Positions 33,969 to 45,700 of a DNA stretch of 64,000 nt are shown piece by piece; the stretch's first letter is position 1; every line of letters begins with the position of its first letter. The position numbers and the translations under genes were made by a program. The notes under the pieces are model-generated. The model made no database searches. It saw nothing but the letters and a program-made list of their open reading frames with translations, and was not told where the DNA came from. Source of the DNA: Pyxicephalus adspersus (lineage: Eukaryota > Chordata > Amphibia > Anura > Pyxicephalidae); NCBI RefSeq assembly GCF_032062135.1, contig NC_092859.1, forward strand, positions 49,290,710 to 49,354,709, written 5' to 3'.

Positions 33969-34539
33969 GCCCCCCTTAGCGGTATTTCCAAGTGTGACTC
34001 GGGGTGGAATTTCCAGTCAAAAATTAGTAATCCTGAGTCACACTCAGGGTAGCTTTTAACTATAAAAAAAACCCACTTATATTGTTCCGTCACTGTCCCC
34101 CGGTGTCCTGCTGGTGCCTGCAGGTCCTGCAGACACATTCTTCCTCCTCAATCTCCAGCCATCGAATGCAGCGACAATCTCAGGGGTTTCCCGGCGACGC
34201 TGGTGCGAGCGGGAGGATTGGTGGGAAATTCAAATAATTTTGTACTGGATTCAATACAAAATAGCTGTATTGAGCCCAATACAAATTAATATTCATATAA
34301 TATATATATAATTACATTATAAATGCTACTGTACAGTTATATTACATGTTTAAATATTTTTCTTTTAACAGATTTTTGTGTTTTGTTATTTAAAGTTAAA
34401 TTAATTTATTTGTTAAATTTAATAAATATCGGTGAGTTATGCCTAAGAATTATAGTGTACAATAAAAAATAAATTTCCATGCAAAAATTTGCACCGCTTT
34501 TTGCAAGGAAATTTGGACAGAATTAGACTGCTAGGGAGG
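33969..34539. mobile_element. TTAA-type MITE (copy 2, TTGA-flanked)
   Basis: Begins CCCCCCTTAGCGGTATTTCC and ends GACTGCTAGGGAGG. Flanked by TTGA on both sides (33965-33968, 34540-34543). It contains the internal hairpin motif 'ttgtactggattcaatacaa', shared with the copies at 38669 and 43151. Confidence 0.75.
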
Positions 34540-34630
34540 TTGAAAAAACTTTACCAGACATACTTGACAGGTGACACTGAATAAAAAGACTTACAAAATA
34601 TATTTGTAAATATAAAATATAAAAATTTGT

Positions 34631-34636
34631 TTTATT
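34631..34636 (-). terminator. NUDCD2: Candidate NUDCD2 poly(A) signal
   Basis: AATAAA on the - strand, only 23 bp after the stop codon. This is unusually close. Further AATAAA sites in the AT-rich DNA below may be the ones used. Confidence 0.35.
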
Positions 34637-34658
34637 TGGTTTACATGATAGAATGAGG

Positions 34659-37600
34659 TTACTTTTGTAAACCGGAGAAGTCAGGTCCACCTTTACTGTA
34701 GTTTCCAGAGATTTCAGCTCCACTGAAGTCAAAGCCAGGGTTCTGAAATAGGTGAAACATGCAAGTTATTTACATTTGTTTCCTGGGTGAAGATGCTAGT
34801 AAAAATGTAAATGTAGCCACAGTTCCTAATAACTTTTCCCCCTATTTGGGTACCGTGCAGAGGACAGATAAAAAAAATAAAATAAAAAAAGTTGTGCTTA
34901 AATTAAATTAATGGTAGCTGGGGGTGTGGACGTCTTTCCCCCCTTCCTATCTTCTTACTGTACTATTGCCATTTATTCAAGTTTAACATTTATAGTTAGC
35001 ATCATAAATGCAATTTTTTTCTGGCTTTATTCAAGAAAAATAAAAATGTTCTATCATTATAGACAAACTGCGAGCAGCAGCTGCATCTTTGAGGTTCTGC
35101 AAACTGTAATTTAATAAATTGTACATACATTTTATTTTGAAAGAATATGTACCAGGGAGGTGCTGGATTATTTTCATGGCCAGCATCCCACACAATTGTG
35201 TATAAAAAATACACAGCATTTAATACACTTGGTGATTTTCTTTAGTTTTTGCACACATTACAACTCACATTTTAGGCATAAAGATTAGAACATGGTTGCT
35301 GTTGTGACTCTCCTATGGTTTTTCTTGTGACTTTTTGCTACAGCTTATCAAAACTCCTTTTTTGTTGCAGTGTTTCAGTTGCGAGAATCCTTTGCATTGT
35401 GGAATTTCCATTTATGTATCGATAAATGTTACAATCACAGCGTATCAGTGGGATAAAAAAGTAGCATTCAAATTAAATACAAGTAGACTTACAGTACATT
35501 GTAAGATAAAGGATACATACCATACAATTGGTGCTTGCCACAATGTAGGAGTCATAACATTCCACACCAAAGAAAAAGCCAGGAAAGTATGGAAAAATAG
35601 AGCAAGAGGAATAAAGGGATAGAGAGGACGTCCGTCCTAGAATAACTCTTTGAGGTGCTAGTCCATTACTGGCGAGAGTGTAACTTTATTCAATCATAGC
35701 ACAAAATTCCAAAGACTCTGTGAAGACCATCCAGACTGATCATGTTTGAATGTATACCTCATAACAATGGGGTAGTTGCGCCATCAGCGACCCCATATGT
35801 TGTATATGGAATAATTCAGCTGCCCAGTCACCGAGTGTAGGTACCCTAGTCAGCCCCCAATATTGAGGAATACTGGCTCTGGCAGCTGCAAGAAAAACCA
35901 TAAGAAGCACCTCCTGGCTGAGGACACAGATCTGAGTATGGCCAACAATAACCCAATGGAAGGGTCAAAAGGGATGGAGGCCCACCCGGTTATACAGGTG
36001 GAACGCTGGACTCCAAAAATTATTAATACAGGGGCATTGCCACCAGATATAGTACCTGGAGCCTGTCTCCCCGCTACTCCTCCAACAGAGGTCTGTAACC
36101 TGTGGAAACATTCTGTGCAGAACAGAAGGGCACCGATACCACCAGCACAGAACTTTAAAGCTGTTTTCCTGTGTAGCAATAGCTCAGCTAGCCCGGGTGA
36201 AGTCCTTACCCAAATCACATTCCCATGCCCTCACATAATAAGAGGGACGAGGTCAAATCTGCTGTAGCAATTTTAGATATATTTGGGAAATCAGCTGAGT
36301 AGGCAAAGAGATCTGAGCACTCAAAGGGGGTAAGGTAGAAAGAGCTGTCGGGTCATTCTAGATGCTTAAAGGACACCATCAAGAGAGATTGGTTCAGGCT
36401 ATTAGCAAGCTAAAAAACTGAAATACAGGCCAAAACAGTGAAAATGTGTAATACCTCTCTTTGAAATCTTTCTAATGTCAGCTTCTTTTGCATCTCATCC
36501 TGAAGCCATGGATCTGCAGAGTATTCTCCTTCCAGCAACGAGGGCCAGCAATTGCCTGCGTCCCGGTTGGACTTAGTTAATACTATTCTTATAAGTTTTT
36601 TGTCCTCTTTAAAGGAAAAATAAAAAATAACAAAATTAAACATGGTGGCTACAAAAGTTGGTGGAATGTCACATTAAATTTGACATGTTCTGCTTTGTTG
36701 GAAATGTTTTTCTCCATTTCTAATAAGAAACAAAGCATTAGCTTTTTATTTCAGTCACCACAGAATATGTCATGATGATAGCCCAAGAAAAGAATAGAAG
36801 GTGTGAAAATTTGTGGAAGCCCCCTGTTCTAACTACATAATCCAGTCCCTTGACGAGAAAAGCCTGACACTCATTAAAACTGAAAAAGCAGTTTAGATAA
36901 GCTTGACAACCATATTTATTATTACAGAATTATTCCAGTTGAATGTGACTAATTATTCCTCGCTAATCAGCCAAAACGGATTTGTCATCTGTGTTTGTTA
37001 AAGTGTATGCATAGCCAAAACTATTCTTTTTAGTTTTAAATAGTGTAGAGATGGTGAAACCCCTGCTAGGTTTTTTTTTTTTCTGTTTTATACTGACATG
37101 CTCATAAAACTTCACCACAAGGACTACTAACGTGGGAGACTTCTCTTCAAATCATGTTTTAAACGGAGGGGAACTCAATATTTAAAACAAACTCTGGAAC
37201 TGGTGTCCTCATTGGATTTCCCTGTACTTTTTGATCTGGGGACAACTAACATTTTTAATTCCTCTTACCCCACATTCTAGTTCATTGATAATGGTCATTG
37301 GGACAAACAAAATGGTTAATTCCCTTGATGGAGAGAGGGAGAGGGAGAGCAAATAAATAAAAAAAAAAGACTGTGGGTCTAACATTCCGCTATGTGTATG
37401 CATACACTAATTGTAGCTAGCTGCTTTGTTTTTTTTTTTGAGCAACTACTTACAATGTATCTATTTTTTTCCTTTTTACACAGGGGTTGCAAAATAAACC
37501 CTGAGAGCAGCAAATTAATGGTAATTTTTTGAGCTGAATGAAAAAATAAAGAGGCCCAATACAGCGATATTGAATAAAATTCAATAGCTAACATTTTTTT

Positions 37601-40600
37601 TAAGATAATGTCAAATTATTCTGTAGTCTTGCAGCTCTAACACATTATGGGTCAACACTATGTACCCAGCTGGGGATCCACATCCATATGGGAGAAGGTA
37701 AACAGTGACTACAGTCAAAAAGGGCTTCCAAGGAAAGCAGATTCTTTTAGGTAGTTCTACTTTATGATTCCACTCCAGTAAACGGCACCAGCAGAAGATA
37801 CACTCCAGTGTAAAAGACCACAGTGTATGTGTATGGTGTTACTACTTTATCGGTTCCTGTGGAGGGGCTACATGTGCTGTGCATACCACAATTATAAAAA
37901 GCTTTAATCAGATATTTATTATAAATGTTTTTGAGCTTCACAATGACAATATGCTTTGGTTAGGACTGATCGTTTTCATACGGCTCGTCCAAACTGAAGT
38001 GAAAAAAAAAAAAAAAAAACTTATTTGTAAGAAAAGCTTTTCCCCTACAGTAAAATTGAATCACTATAAGGGCTACACATAGGTCACAAGCTAGCAGTAA
38101 TAAAAACATTTTTTTATTTAGAAGATGCATTCTCACCTAAAGTCCATGTACTTTCATCACTTATTGTTGAATCATAAAGACGTCCCTAAAGAAAAAAAAA
38201 AACAAAACAAAACAAACAGAATAAAATACCCAAAACCAACAACATACCTTGTCCTAAAAATAAACAACGCTTGGGCTACACCTAGATATGCCTACAGGTC
38301 CTTTCACATAGCTTATACCAGCGGTCACCAACTGGTGGTCCGCAGAAAAATGTGAACATTATTTTCAATTTTTATGTTTTATTAATAATAAAACAAAAAT
38401 AATATTCTATTAAATGCTTATATTCTGAATGACAATTTTCACCGTTATATTGCACGAAATTCACAAACTGTACCAAAGGCAGAAGAACAAGGGAGGCGCA
38501 GCGCGACGTCAGTGTAGTATTAAGAGGCAACCGTTGCCGAGCTGTACGCTTCAGTATTGTTTCCACCATTACACCAGTCACCCCGCTCCGTGAATACCGA
38601 TTCTCATCCGATTGTATTATTTTATTTGTTTTTTTCTCAGATGCTCTTTTAGGTAAGTATGACCTTAACCACCTGGGCGTTACACTGATGTCTAGATTTC
38701 TGTACCAAAAGCGTTACAGGTTTTCATTAAATTTTTTTTTTTAAATTGTAGACCTGTGACTTACAGAAATATGTCTGAATAGGGGTCTAGTAGATACAAT
38801 GAATATAAAAAATGTTTGAAACACACAATCATGTAAAAAAAAAAAAAATTACTTTTAATAAAATTAAAGGAAAAACACAAAATTCAGCTTAAACAAGAAT
38901 ACATAAATAAATGAAAAATACTGAAAATGCGATAATTCGGTATACTGTATAGTAATATATTTTTTCTAAAACACCTCCCTAGTGTCCGTCACATACCTAT
39001 AGACAAAACCACATAAATATATTTTCTATTATTTTGTATTGGATTGGATACAGGACTTTGTATTCAATCCAATACAAAATGAGAACAAAATTCAAACTCT
39101 TAATTACGTATTGGATTGAATACAAACTCCTGTATCCAATCCAATACAAAATGAATGAATGAGTTTCAATTTGAATTTCCCGCACACGCGCTGACGTCAT
39201 CGCGCACGCACGCACAAGAAGCCGGACGACTTTTTTTTTCCTCCGCCGGCCGGCTTCTTGTTTCAGAGAGCACCCGGCGCTGGAAGAAGAACGACGCGGG
39301 ACGATCAGCGGGACCAGGTAAGAGGCCGGCCGGCATCTTGTGTTCCGCCGGCCGGCATCTTGTGTTCCGGCGGAACACAACATGCAGGCCGGCGGAACAC
39401 AAGATGCCGGCCGGCATCTTACCGGTCCCGCTGGTATAGGAGACGGCACCCGACGCTGGAGAGGGAGATCGACGCTGGAGGATGACGCTGGAACACGGAC
39501 CCGACGCTGGATGAGCACAGCGGGACCAGGTGAGATTTTAATATAGTGAGAAAAGTACGGGGTTAACGATAATTGCAACTTTTTTTTGCACGGAAAAGTA
39601 CGGGCTTAACGGTTGGGAGGTTAACTGTGTATTTTCTTTAACTGTTAAATTTAATAGCATCAAATAGTTTGACTTTGATAACTATCAATCATGTTTGGTC
39701 TTAGATTCGAATGAACTAAACCCATAATGAGTGAGAATAAGCAAACAAAATATTTTGCATTTTGTTAGTATTACCAAAAATAATGTAACTAATGATAATA
39801 GTAACAACAGTATTACTTAACACTTAACTGTGAGCTGATCAATGAATCAGAGCCTCCACAGTCCTTGTCAGGCACCATTAGGAAGATCATTATTCTACAA
39901 ATGTATATATATTTAAAAAAAAAAAATCATATTATTGGTCTGCGGGATTTAAAATGAATTTATTGATACCTGAGGTCCGAAAGGTTGGCAATCATGGCTT
40001 TTTGTATTTTTGCTGGGGTGCCTGGGGCAACAACGCCAGCATGTACAGGAATTGCATCACCTGGGGCCAAAGAGGATCTCTGTGCACAAAGTATTTGCTG
40101 CAATAATCACCTTCACTTTTTTCAATGCAGGGCTTTATTTTTTCTTCCTAGATGTCCTCAGTCCAATGGGGGGCATCATTCAACTTACTTTTACAGAGCC
40201 CAGGTCATCATGGATCTGCTTATTGAACAGTGAAAAAAAGCAATGCTTCTTTGATGAACCCATCTCACCAGTCACTCCTATAAGCATTTGAACTGCTTCT
40301 TCTCACTCCCCAACACTGCTGTACAATGCCAGCACTAGGCTAACAAGAGGTTGAATGGAGGTATTAACCTTGCTTAGAGTTCAGTGTTTAGTAATTTAAA
40401 ACTATCCCCAGAATCACAAATTATAATTTATTAGCATTTTCCTCGCCCTTTTTAGTGAACTATATCAAATAAGGAAAGAAAGAAAGATGGGCTTGTGGCA
40501 AGGTATGTATAAATCAAAAACCAAAAATAATTTTAATGGCAAATATTTGTATCTAAATCTAACAGAGACCCACTACACCAGGGGTGCCAAACTCAAATAC

Positions 40601-42472
40601 CCAGAGGGCGGAAAGTAAAAACTTAGACCAAGTCAGGAGCCAAACTTGAAATTTATTGAAAAAACTGAGGAAGTTTACTACTTTATCCATAACTAACAAA
40701 AACAAACCCCTCTACACACACTTTATGGTTGAAAAGACTCATTTCTGTATATTTAAGCAGCCTGTGTGTTGTTCATCCTCTCATCACAGGTTTGTCTGAC
40801 ACTAAATATTACACAATGCAGTCTCTAATGGATTGAAACAAACACAGTGCCCCTGGTAGTCAGGCACCATGTGATCATTGCCTAGGCTTTGTGTCACATG
40901 ATGGGTGTACAGTAATTATGTCTATGTATTGCATGTAACTGCATGTATTGAAAATGATGTAAGGTGATAACGCAGCTGGGCGGGCTAGATGTAGTTCATT
41001 TTCAGAATTTTTTGGGGGCCATAAAAAGAACCTTGAGGACCAGATTTGGCCCGCGGGCCAGAGTTTAACACCTGGGCCAGAGTTTGACACCCCTACACTA
41101 CACGGTGTTCAAAATTTGACAGAGGTCTCCTATACAGTGTACCTAATTCTCGCCATTAGGGAATGCACATGAGGTTCAATAAGTACATCCAACAATTATC
41201 TTGTAACCCAACGCGTTTGCTCGTTTGAGCTTCCTCATGGGATTGCTTGAGACTATACTACATCATAGATAATATAGACAATACAGATATTTCCATTTAA
41301 AACTGGTGACATTTTCAACAGTATCATATACAGTTATTAATACACACTTGTTTACCAAGGATTTATAGGATTGATTATAAGCCGCTTGGGTGAAGAAGCA
41401 TAAGAAGACATTAAGTGTGCTGGGACATAGTTGTCCAATAAAAACTTTTACAAGTAAGGTAAACAAGTAAGTCTGTATATGATACTGTCGGGATACGAGA
41501 TAATTGTTGGATGTACTTTTTGAACCCCATGTGCATTCCCTATTATGGGGAAAATGATGTACTCATACTGTATAGGGGACCCTGTACAGGAGACAAGGTC
41601 ACTGTTAGACTTAGATACAAGTATTTGCCATTAAAATTATGTTTTATTTTTGATTTATACAAACCTTGCTGCAAGCCCATCTTTCTTTCTTTCCTTATTT
41701 GATATAGTTGCTTGGAGTTCAGTTTTTAGTGAATGATCCTCAGTCCACATTGGATTTTGAAGCTACAATAGGTGAAAGGTACACTTTAAAGAGACCCTGT
41801 CACCAAATTCAAACATAGGGAGGAGGACAGGTGAGCAACACATTCCGACAATCATCAATCTACCAGGGAATATTGATGAACATCAGGGAACCTTTGTACC
41901 CATCAGATTTTTGCCCAAGACAAACAAGACTATTAGTTTCAGGCACCAATCATCTTAGGGTCTATAAGATTTATATGTTATTGCTGTTTAAGCTTTCTGA
42001 GAGTGTCTAAATACTGTCATTCTAATATAGAGGTTATACTTGAATATTATAAATTAGTACAACATCCATAAAGGGGGTGCCCAGCAGCACTAGTATGACT
42101 TGTGGTTGTCTGAGGCTAGGCTTTTATAAATAAATTATGCACATAGGATAATGTTAATGAATAAAGAATCTGGTGACATGGTCTTCTACCTCAAATGACA
42201 GGTTCACTTTAAAGCCTTGGTTGCACAGGGATACCACAAGTCCCTCCCCCTTACATTCCACCAATCAGAGAGCCCAGAAGCACCTCTAGGATTTGCTTGT
42301 CCCGCACAGTCAATGATATGTCTCTGATTCCCAGTCTACAGCGGACATCTCGGCTCTGTGTGCCAGGCGGAACCTCCACCTCAATGAACACCTCCTCCAT
42401 GGTCTGGTACCAGCAGCCCCACGGAGTTTTACACGGCACTACCCCACTTCTCTCATCGAAGTTCACCGACAT
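34659..42472 (-). CDS. NUDCD2: NudC domain-containing protein 2
   Basis: A small NudC-family protein with a CS/p23-like beta-sandwich domain. It works with HSP90 and stabilises LIS1, and so supports cytoplasmic dynein function. Four coding exons on the - strand join in frame: 42472-42284 (MSVNFDERSGVVPCKTPWGC... to RDKQILE, 63 codons), 38185-38137 (GRLYDSTISDESTWTL), 36606-36455 (EDKKLIRIVLTKSNRDAGNC... to LTLERFQRE) and 34742-34659 (NPGFDFSGAEISGNYSKGGP, DFSGLQK, stop 34661-34659). The sum is 157 residues, equal to the human protein. The CS domain spans roughly residues 15-105, and the conserved W of TPWG and of STWTLE are present. All acceptors are AG. The exon-1 donor GTGCTT is weaker than usual. 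Introns 1-3 carry L1, hAT and MITE insertions. It shares its promoter with HMMR. Confidence 0.95.
35640..36250 (-). mobile_element. L1/Tx1-type LINE fragment in NUDCD2 intron 3
   Basis: A - strand frame, near 36110 down to 36000, reads CWRSSGETGSRYYIWWQCPC and then INNFWSPAFHLYN. This is the C-terminal knuckle region of L1-type ORF2 (CWRCG...G...H.WW.CP....FW). A cysteine and the histidine of the knuckle are replaced. Long open frames on both strands here (35850-36267) are by-products of this GC-balanced stretch. Confidence 0.6.
38669..39620. mobile_element. TTAA-flanked MITE (copy 3) carrying a GC-rich palindrome
   Basis: Lies between TTAA (38665-38668) and TTAA (39621-39624), with ends CCACCTGGGCGTTACACTG and ACGGTTGGGAGG. 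It contains three copies of the 'tattggattgaatacaaa'-type hairpin (39030-39150), a GC-rich palindrome (39307-39432) and four to five copies of 'gacgctgg' (39454-39510). Inserted inside the hAT element 38319-39996. Confidence 0.7.
39307..39432. repeat. Nearly perfect 126-bp GC-rich palindrome
   Basis: The left arm 'agcgggaccaggtaagaggc', then 'cggccggcatcttgtgttcc', is matched by the inverted right arm, with 'ccgccggccggcatcttgtg'-type units repeated two to three times per arm. A transcript would fold into a long hairpin. The many open frames on both strands across 39155-39578 are a consequence of this symmetry. Confidence 0.85.
40579..41095. mobile_element. hAT-type element with perfect 8-bp target duplication
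   Basis: Starts CAGGGGTGCCAAACTCAAAT and ends AGAGTTTGACACCCCTA, where the final G expected from the terminus reads A. Flanked by CACTACAC at 40571-40578 and again at 41096-41103. Non-coding, 517 bp. A relative with the same ends lies at 55672-56109. Confidence 0.85.
41211..41239 (-). ncRNA. Hammerhead-ribozyme-like motif, degraded
   Basis: On the - strand: (C)ATGAGGA, AGCTC, AAA, CGAGC, AAACGCGTTGGG. Stem II (AGCTC/GAGC with AAAC loop) is well formed and AAACGCGTTGGG is the usual continuation. The first C of CUGANGA and the G of GAAA appear lost, so it should be inactive. Confidence 0.4.
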
Positions 42473-42774
42473 CCCGGCTGGAAAAGACTAGAAGCTAACG
42501 CACATGCGTAGTCTCCTTTCTGTGGAACCACATTTCCCATTATACACTGCTTCTGAAGTATCACGTGATACAGCCTAATTTGCCCTAGTCATTGCACAGG
42601 ATCGCCTTTATTGGCTGGTAACAAGCCGTCCTTCTTTTTGTGATTGGACTAGAGTTCAAACTTGAGGCGCTACCCGGTAGTGATCGCTGATTGGTACAGA
42701 TTTCTGTGCGCAGTGTTTAAAAGAGGAATTTGTAGCTGAGATTGTGTGGATTGAATATTACGGCGATAGCAACC
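42473..42774. promoter_or_regulatory. Bidirectional NUDCD2-HMMR promoter
   Basis: Only 302 bp separate the two start codons. On the HMMR side there are three inverted CCAAT boxes (ATTGG at 42610, 42643 and 42690), a TTCAAA at 42655 and a TTTAAA at 42716-42721 (CHR-like). The group is typical of G2/M genes bound by NF-Y and the DREAM/MuvB complex. CACGTG lies at 42562-42567. On the NUDCD2 side there are an NRF1-like CGCACATGCG (42500-42509) and 'accacatttcccat' (ZNF143-like). There is no TATA box. Assignments of factors are inferences from motif shape. Confidence 0.75.
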
Positions 42775-45700
42775 ATGTCCTTCCCGAAGGCGCCTATCAA
42801 AAGGTTTAATGAGACTGTTGGTAAGTACAGCCATGTATTTGCCCTTTATTATCACCTACTGTAGTTTGTGTTTCAGGGGAACATGTACTGACACAGGGCG
42901 AGGGGGCACCATGACTCCAGGTATAGCACCTGTATGTAGTTACATAGGACATGGTTGTGTCATAAGACATGGTCCTATAACTCCATCAAACCCCCAGGGA
43001 CATAACATCCCAGATATAAAACCCTCTGACCCAGAGGGAAGTGAAACCCCTGCTACAATTTACTCCAAGAGGGGGGAAAAAAATCCTTCCTGATTCCATG
43101 AGCCAATAGGATGTTCCCTGGATTATTGGCCATTGTTAATTTTACTTTAATTCCCCTTGCGGTATTCCTGAGTGTGACTCCAGGTGGATTGTACCTGCAA
43201 AAATAATCCTGAGTCACCTTTGGGGCTGCTAAAAACAATAAAAAACCCAACTTGCCTTGTTCCTTTGGTGTCCTGCCCGTCTTTCTTTGATCTACTCCCG
43301 GCCTCAGGGGTTTCCTGGTGATGTCGGTTCGTGTGGGAGCTGCGGTGGGAAATTCAAATAATTTTGTATTTGATTCAATACAAAATAATGAGTCCAATAC
43401 AAAGAAGTCTTTATAATATATATGCTACTGTACAGTTATATTACAGGTTTCAGTGTTTTATGCACCCTAATTTTACTTTTATTTTATTTGTATTTTTTAT
43501 TTTGATTTAAGTTTATTAATAAATATTGCAGATATTTTGGTGAGTTATGCCTAAAAATTATAAACCTTAAATAAATTTCCATGCCAAACAATGTAATGCT
43601 TTTTGCATGAAAGTATGGACAGAATTAGAATGCCAGGGGGGTTAAAGCCTTAATACCCAGTTATATTCTGTGCTTCTAGAAATTATCCAGCAATCTATAG
43701 TAGTTGCTGAAACTACTTCCTGAGGGAGCCGATTCCACATTTTCACAGACCTTACTGTGAAGAATCCCTTCCTTATCTGGAGATTTAACTTTTTGTTTTT
43801 TCCTCCAGTCAGAGTGCCCTCTTGTTCTTTGTAATGATCTTGGTGAATAATTGGGAAGAGAATTCTCTATAGGTAGACATTGAAAGTTCTTGTACTGAAA
43901 AAAAGAAATCCTCTCCCTGCTCCTGGTGGCTTATTTCCTCTTACAGTGCATAGGATGTCACCTGGTTCTGATTCTTGGTAGTGCCCAGTGTAGCCTGATT
44001 TGCCAGGGACTGACCGCTGCATGCATCATCAATGGTCAAAGAGGATCTTGGATGACCCAGAAGTGTCACCAGCGGACATACTGTCTTTTAGGGATGTATC
44101 ATTGTCAGAATTATGGACTGATATCAGTGCAGAGCACTAATATGAAGGTAGATGTGTGCCCTAAGCAGAAAGTATTCTCTACACCTGAACTTTGTCTGCT
44201 TTAACATTATGGACAGCTTGTGTGCTTTTTTTTTTTTTTAACTTCCTGTCCCTAAGATGTAACAGGAAGCAAGGAGAAGTTCCCTCTTAAACTTATTCCC
44301 GTTGGCGTACTTCTTGTTCTAGGTACATCTCTAAAAATGTAGGATTCCCGTTGCCAGTGGTGACTGGTACACATACATGGGTTACTCTGCCCCATGGCAG
44401 TAAAGCATAACAGATGGTCAAACCTCCATTTTAAACATTGTGTTTTTCTAGACCTTTTTTTTATTTTTGAACTATTGCTAGGAGCTAGAAGTGTTTTTAT
44501 TGCTGCAACCTATCCCCGCATTCCTAGCAATTTTTCTATTTAGATTGTGCACTGCACATGTATAGGAAGGAGTTAATATGCCACAATGCTGTATACAGGA
44601 TTTTGGTCTTGTTCCTGACTGCTTAGGAGTTGGTAAAAGGAAGCACAGTGTAAGCAGGATGAAGTGGGTATTGAACTGGGTTGAATACTTGCAATGGCTA
44701 GGAAGGAGTGACATGGCATGGTGACACATGAGCTACTGCTTAAGTAACTTATTTTTTTTTTTTTCCCAGAATGTTGTTCCCCTGTGTTAAGACTTACAAT
44801 TCAGAACCTCTAATTATTATTATTATGTTTTAATCCAGGTTGTGCTCCTGCTCCAGGATCGTATGATGTAAAGATGGCTGATGGTCCCAAGGGACCCGTG
44901 TCATTTGAGAAATCTCAAAGGTTCAGAGGAAAAGAAAAAGGTGTGTTATGTTTTGATAATGCTGTGATCAAATGAACTTGTCCTATATCTTGTATTGATT
45001 TCAGAATGTAACATTCTGTCTTGAAATTTGTGCTATGCTAAAGTTGAGCTATCTACATGTTGCCAATAAAACATGTGCATGTAAATGAAATGTGTACTTA
45101 CACCTGACAGAAGTACCTACAGATTCCTTTGTATCAACTTCCCTGCATGACGCTGCTTAGAATGGGAGGGAATGTTGCCAATCCCTCTTCTTTTCTGAGT
45201 GTACTTATTTATAGTAAAGTGTCCCAAATTATGAGGAAGGCACACAGATAGAATTCTTCCAAAAAAAAACACAATCGATTTATCAACTAAAAGCTGTAAG
45301 TCCTCCCGGCTTAAATTAAATTGTAAAGCTTTTTTTTTGGGGAGGGGGTGCAGCAGTATGTGCAGAAGGGGTTTTTTCCTTCTCACCAAGATGGATTACA
45401 GGACAGCGTGGGACCAAAATCTAGAGCAGTGGCAGTCAACCTTTTGGACCTCATGGACCGTGCAGTGAGCCATTTCACTTAAGAGTGATGTCATGATGCC
45501 AGAACTTGCCCATTCGTTCATCAGTTTAAAGCATTAATGTTCCTGCAAACAGTAAGCGATTAAAAAGGATAGAGGATATAAAAAGAAAGTGACAATGTTT
45601 TTCTGTCTAATTAGAATGCTAAAGTGACTTGGAGACTGCTATTGCTACCTCCCATTTAACAATTCTTAGTTTCCTGTTTAATATGTCTGCCCTCTTGCTT

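Larger units (their letters stand above)
38319..39996. mobile_element. hAT element interrupted by a TTAA MITE
   Basis: The left end CAGCGGTCACCAACTGGTGG and the right end GGTCCGAAAGGTTGGCAATC..ATG form imperfect inverted termini. The flanking octamers GCTTATAC and GCTTTTTG agree at 5 of 8. Removing the nested element (38669-39620) leaves about 730 bp without a clear transposase frame. In NUDCD2 intron 1, it starts about 130 bp upstream (in the transcript sense) of exon 2. Confidence 0.6.
40459..41710. repeat. Long inverted repeat, left arm split by a hAT element
   Basis: The right arm (about 41487-41710) is the reverse complement of the left arm (about 40459-41220, minus the hAT at 40579-41095). 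Phrases such as 'tatttgccattaaaattat', 'tttttgatttatac', 'gcaagcccatctttctttct' and 'gataattgttggatgtactt' recur inverted with scattered changes. The spacer (41221-41486) starts with a hammerhead-like motif at the left-arm edge. Possibly a rearranged Penelope-type terminal region. It lies between NUDCD2 exons 1 and 2. Confidence 0.8.

Noticed and set aside
35850..36267. Overlapping long ORFs on both strands
   Set aside because: The knuckle motif of an L1-type ORF2 is found in a third, interrupted - strand frame. The long frames are accidental.
38997..39578. 193-codon - strand ORF rich in proline and arginine
   Set aside because: It spans the GC-rich palindrome of a MITE. Open frames appear on both strands because of the symmetry and lack of stop codons in GC-rich text.
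45427..45520. hAT-like left terminus (CAGTGGCAGTCAACCTTTTG) in HMMR intron 2
   Set aside because: No partner terminus or target duplication could be located, so no element is drawn.
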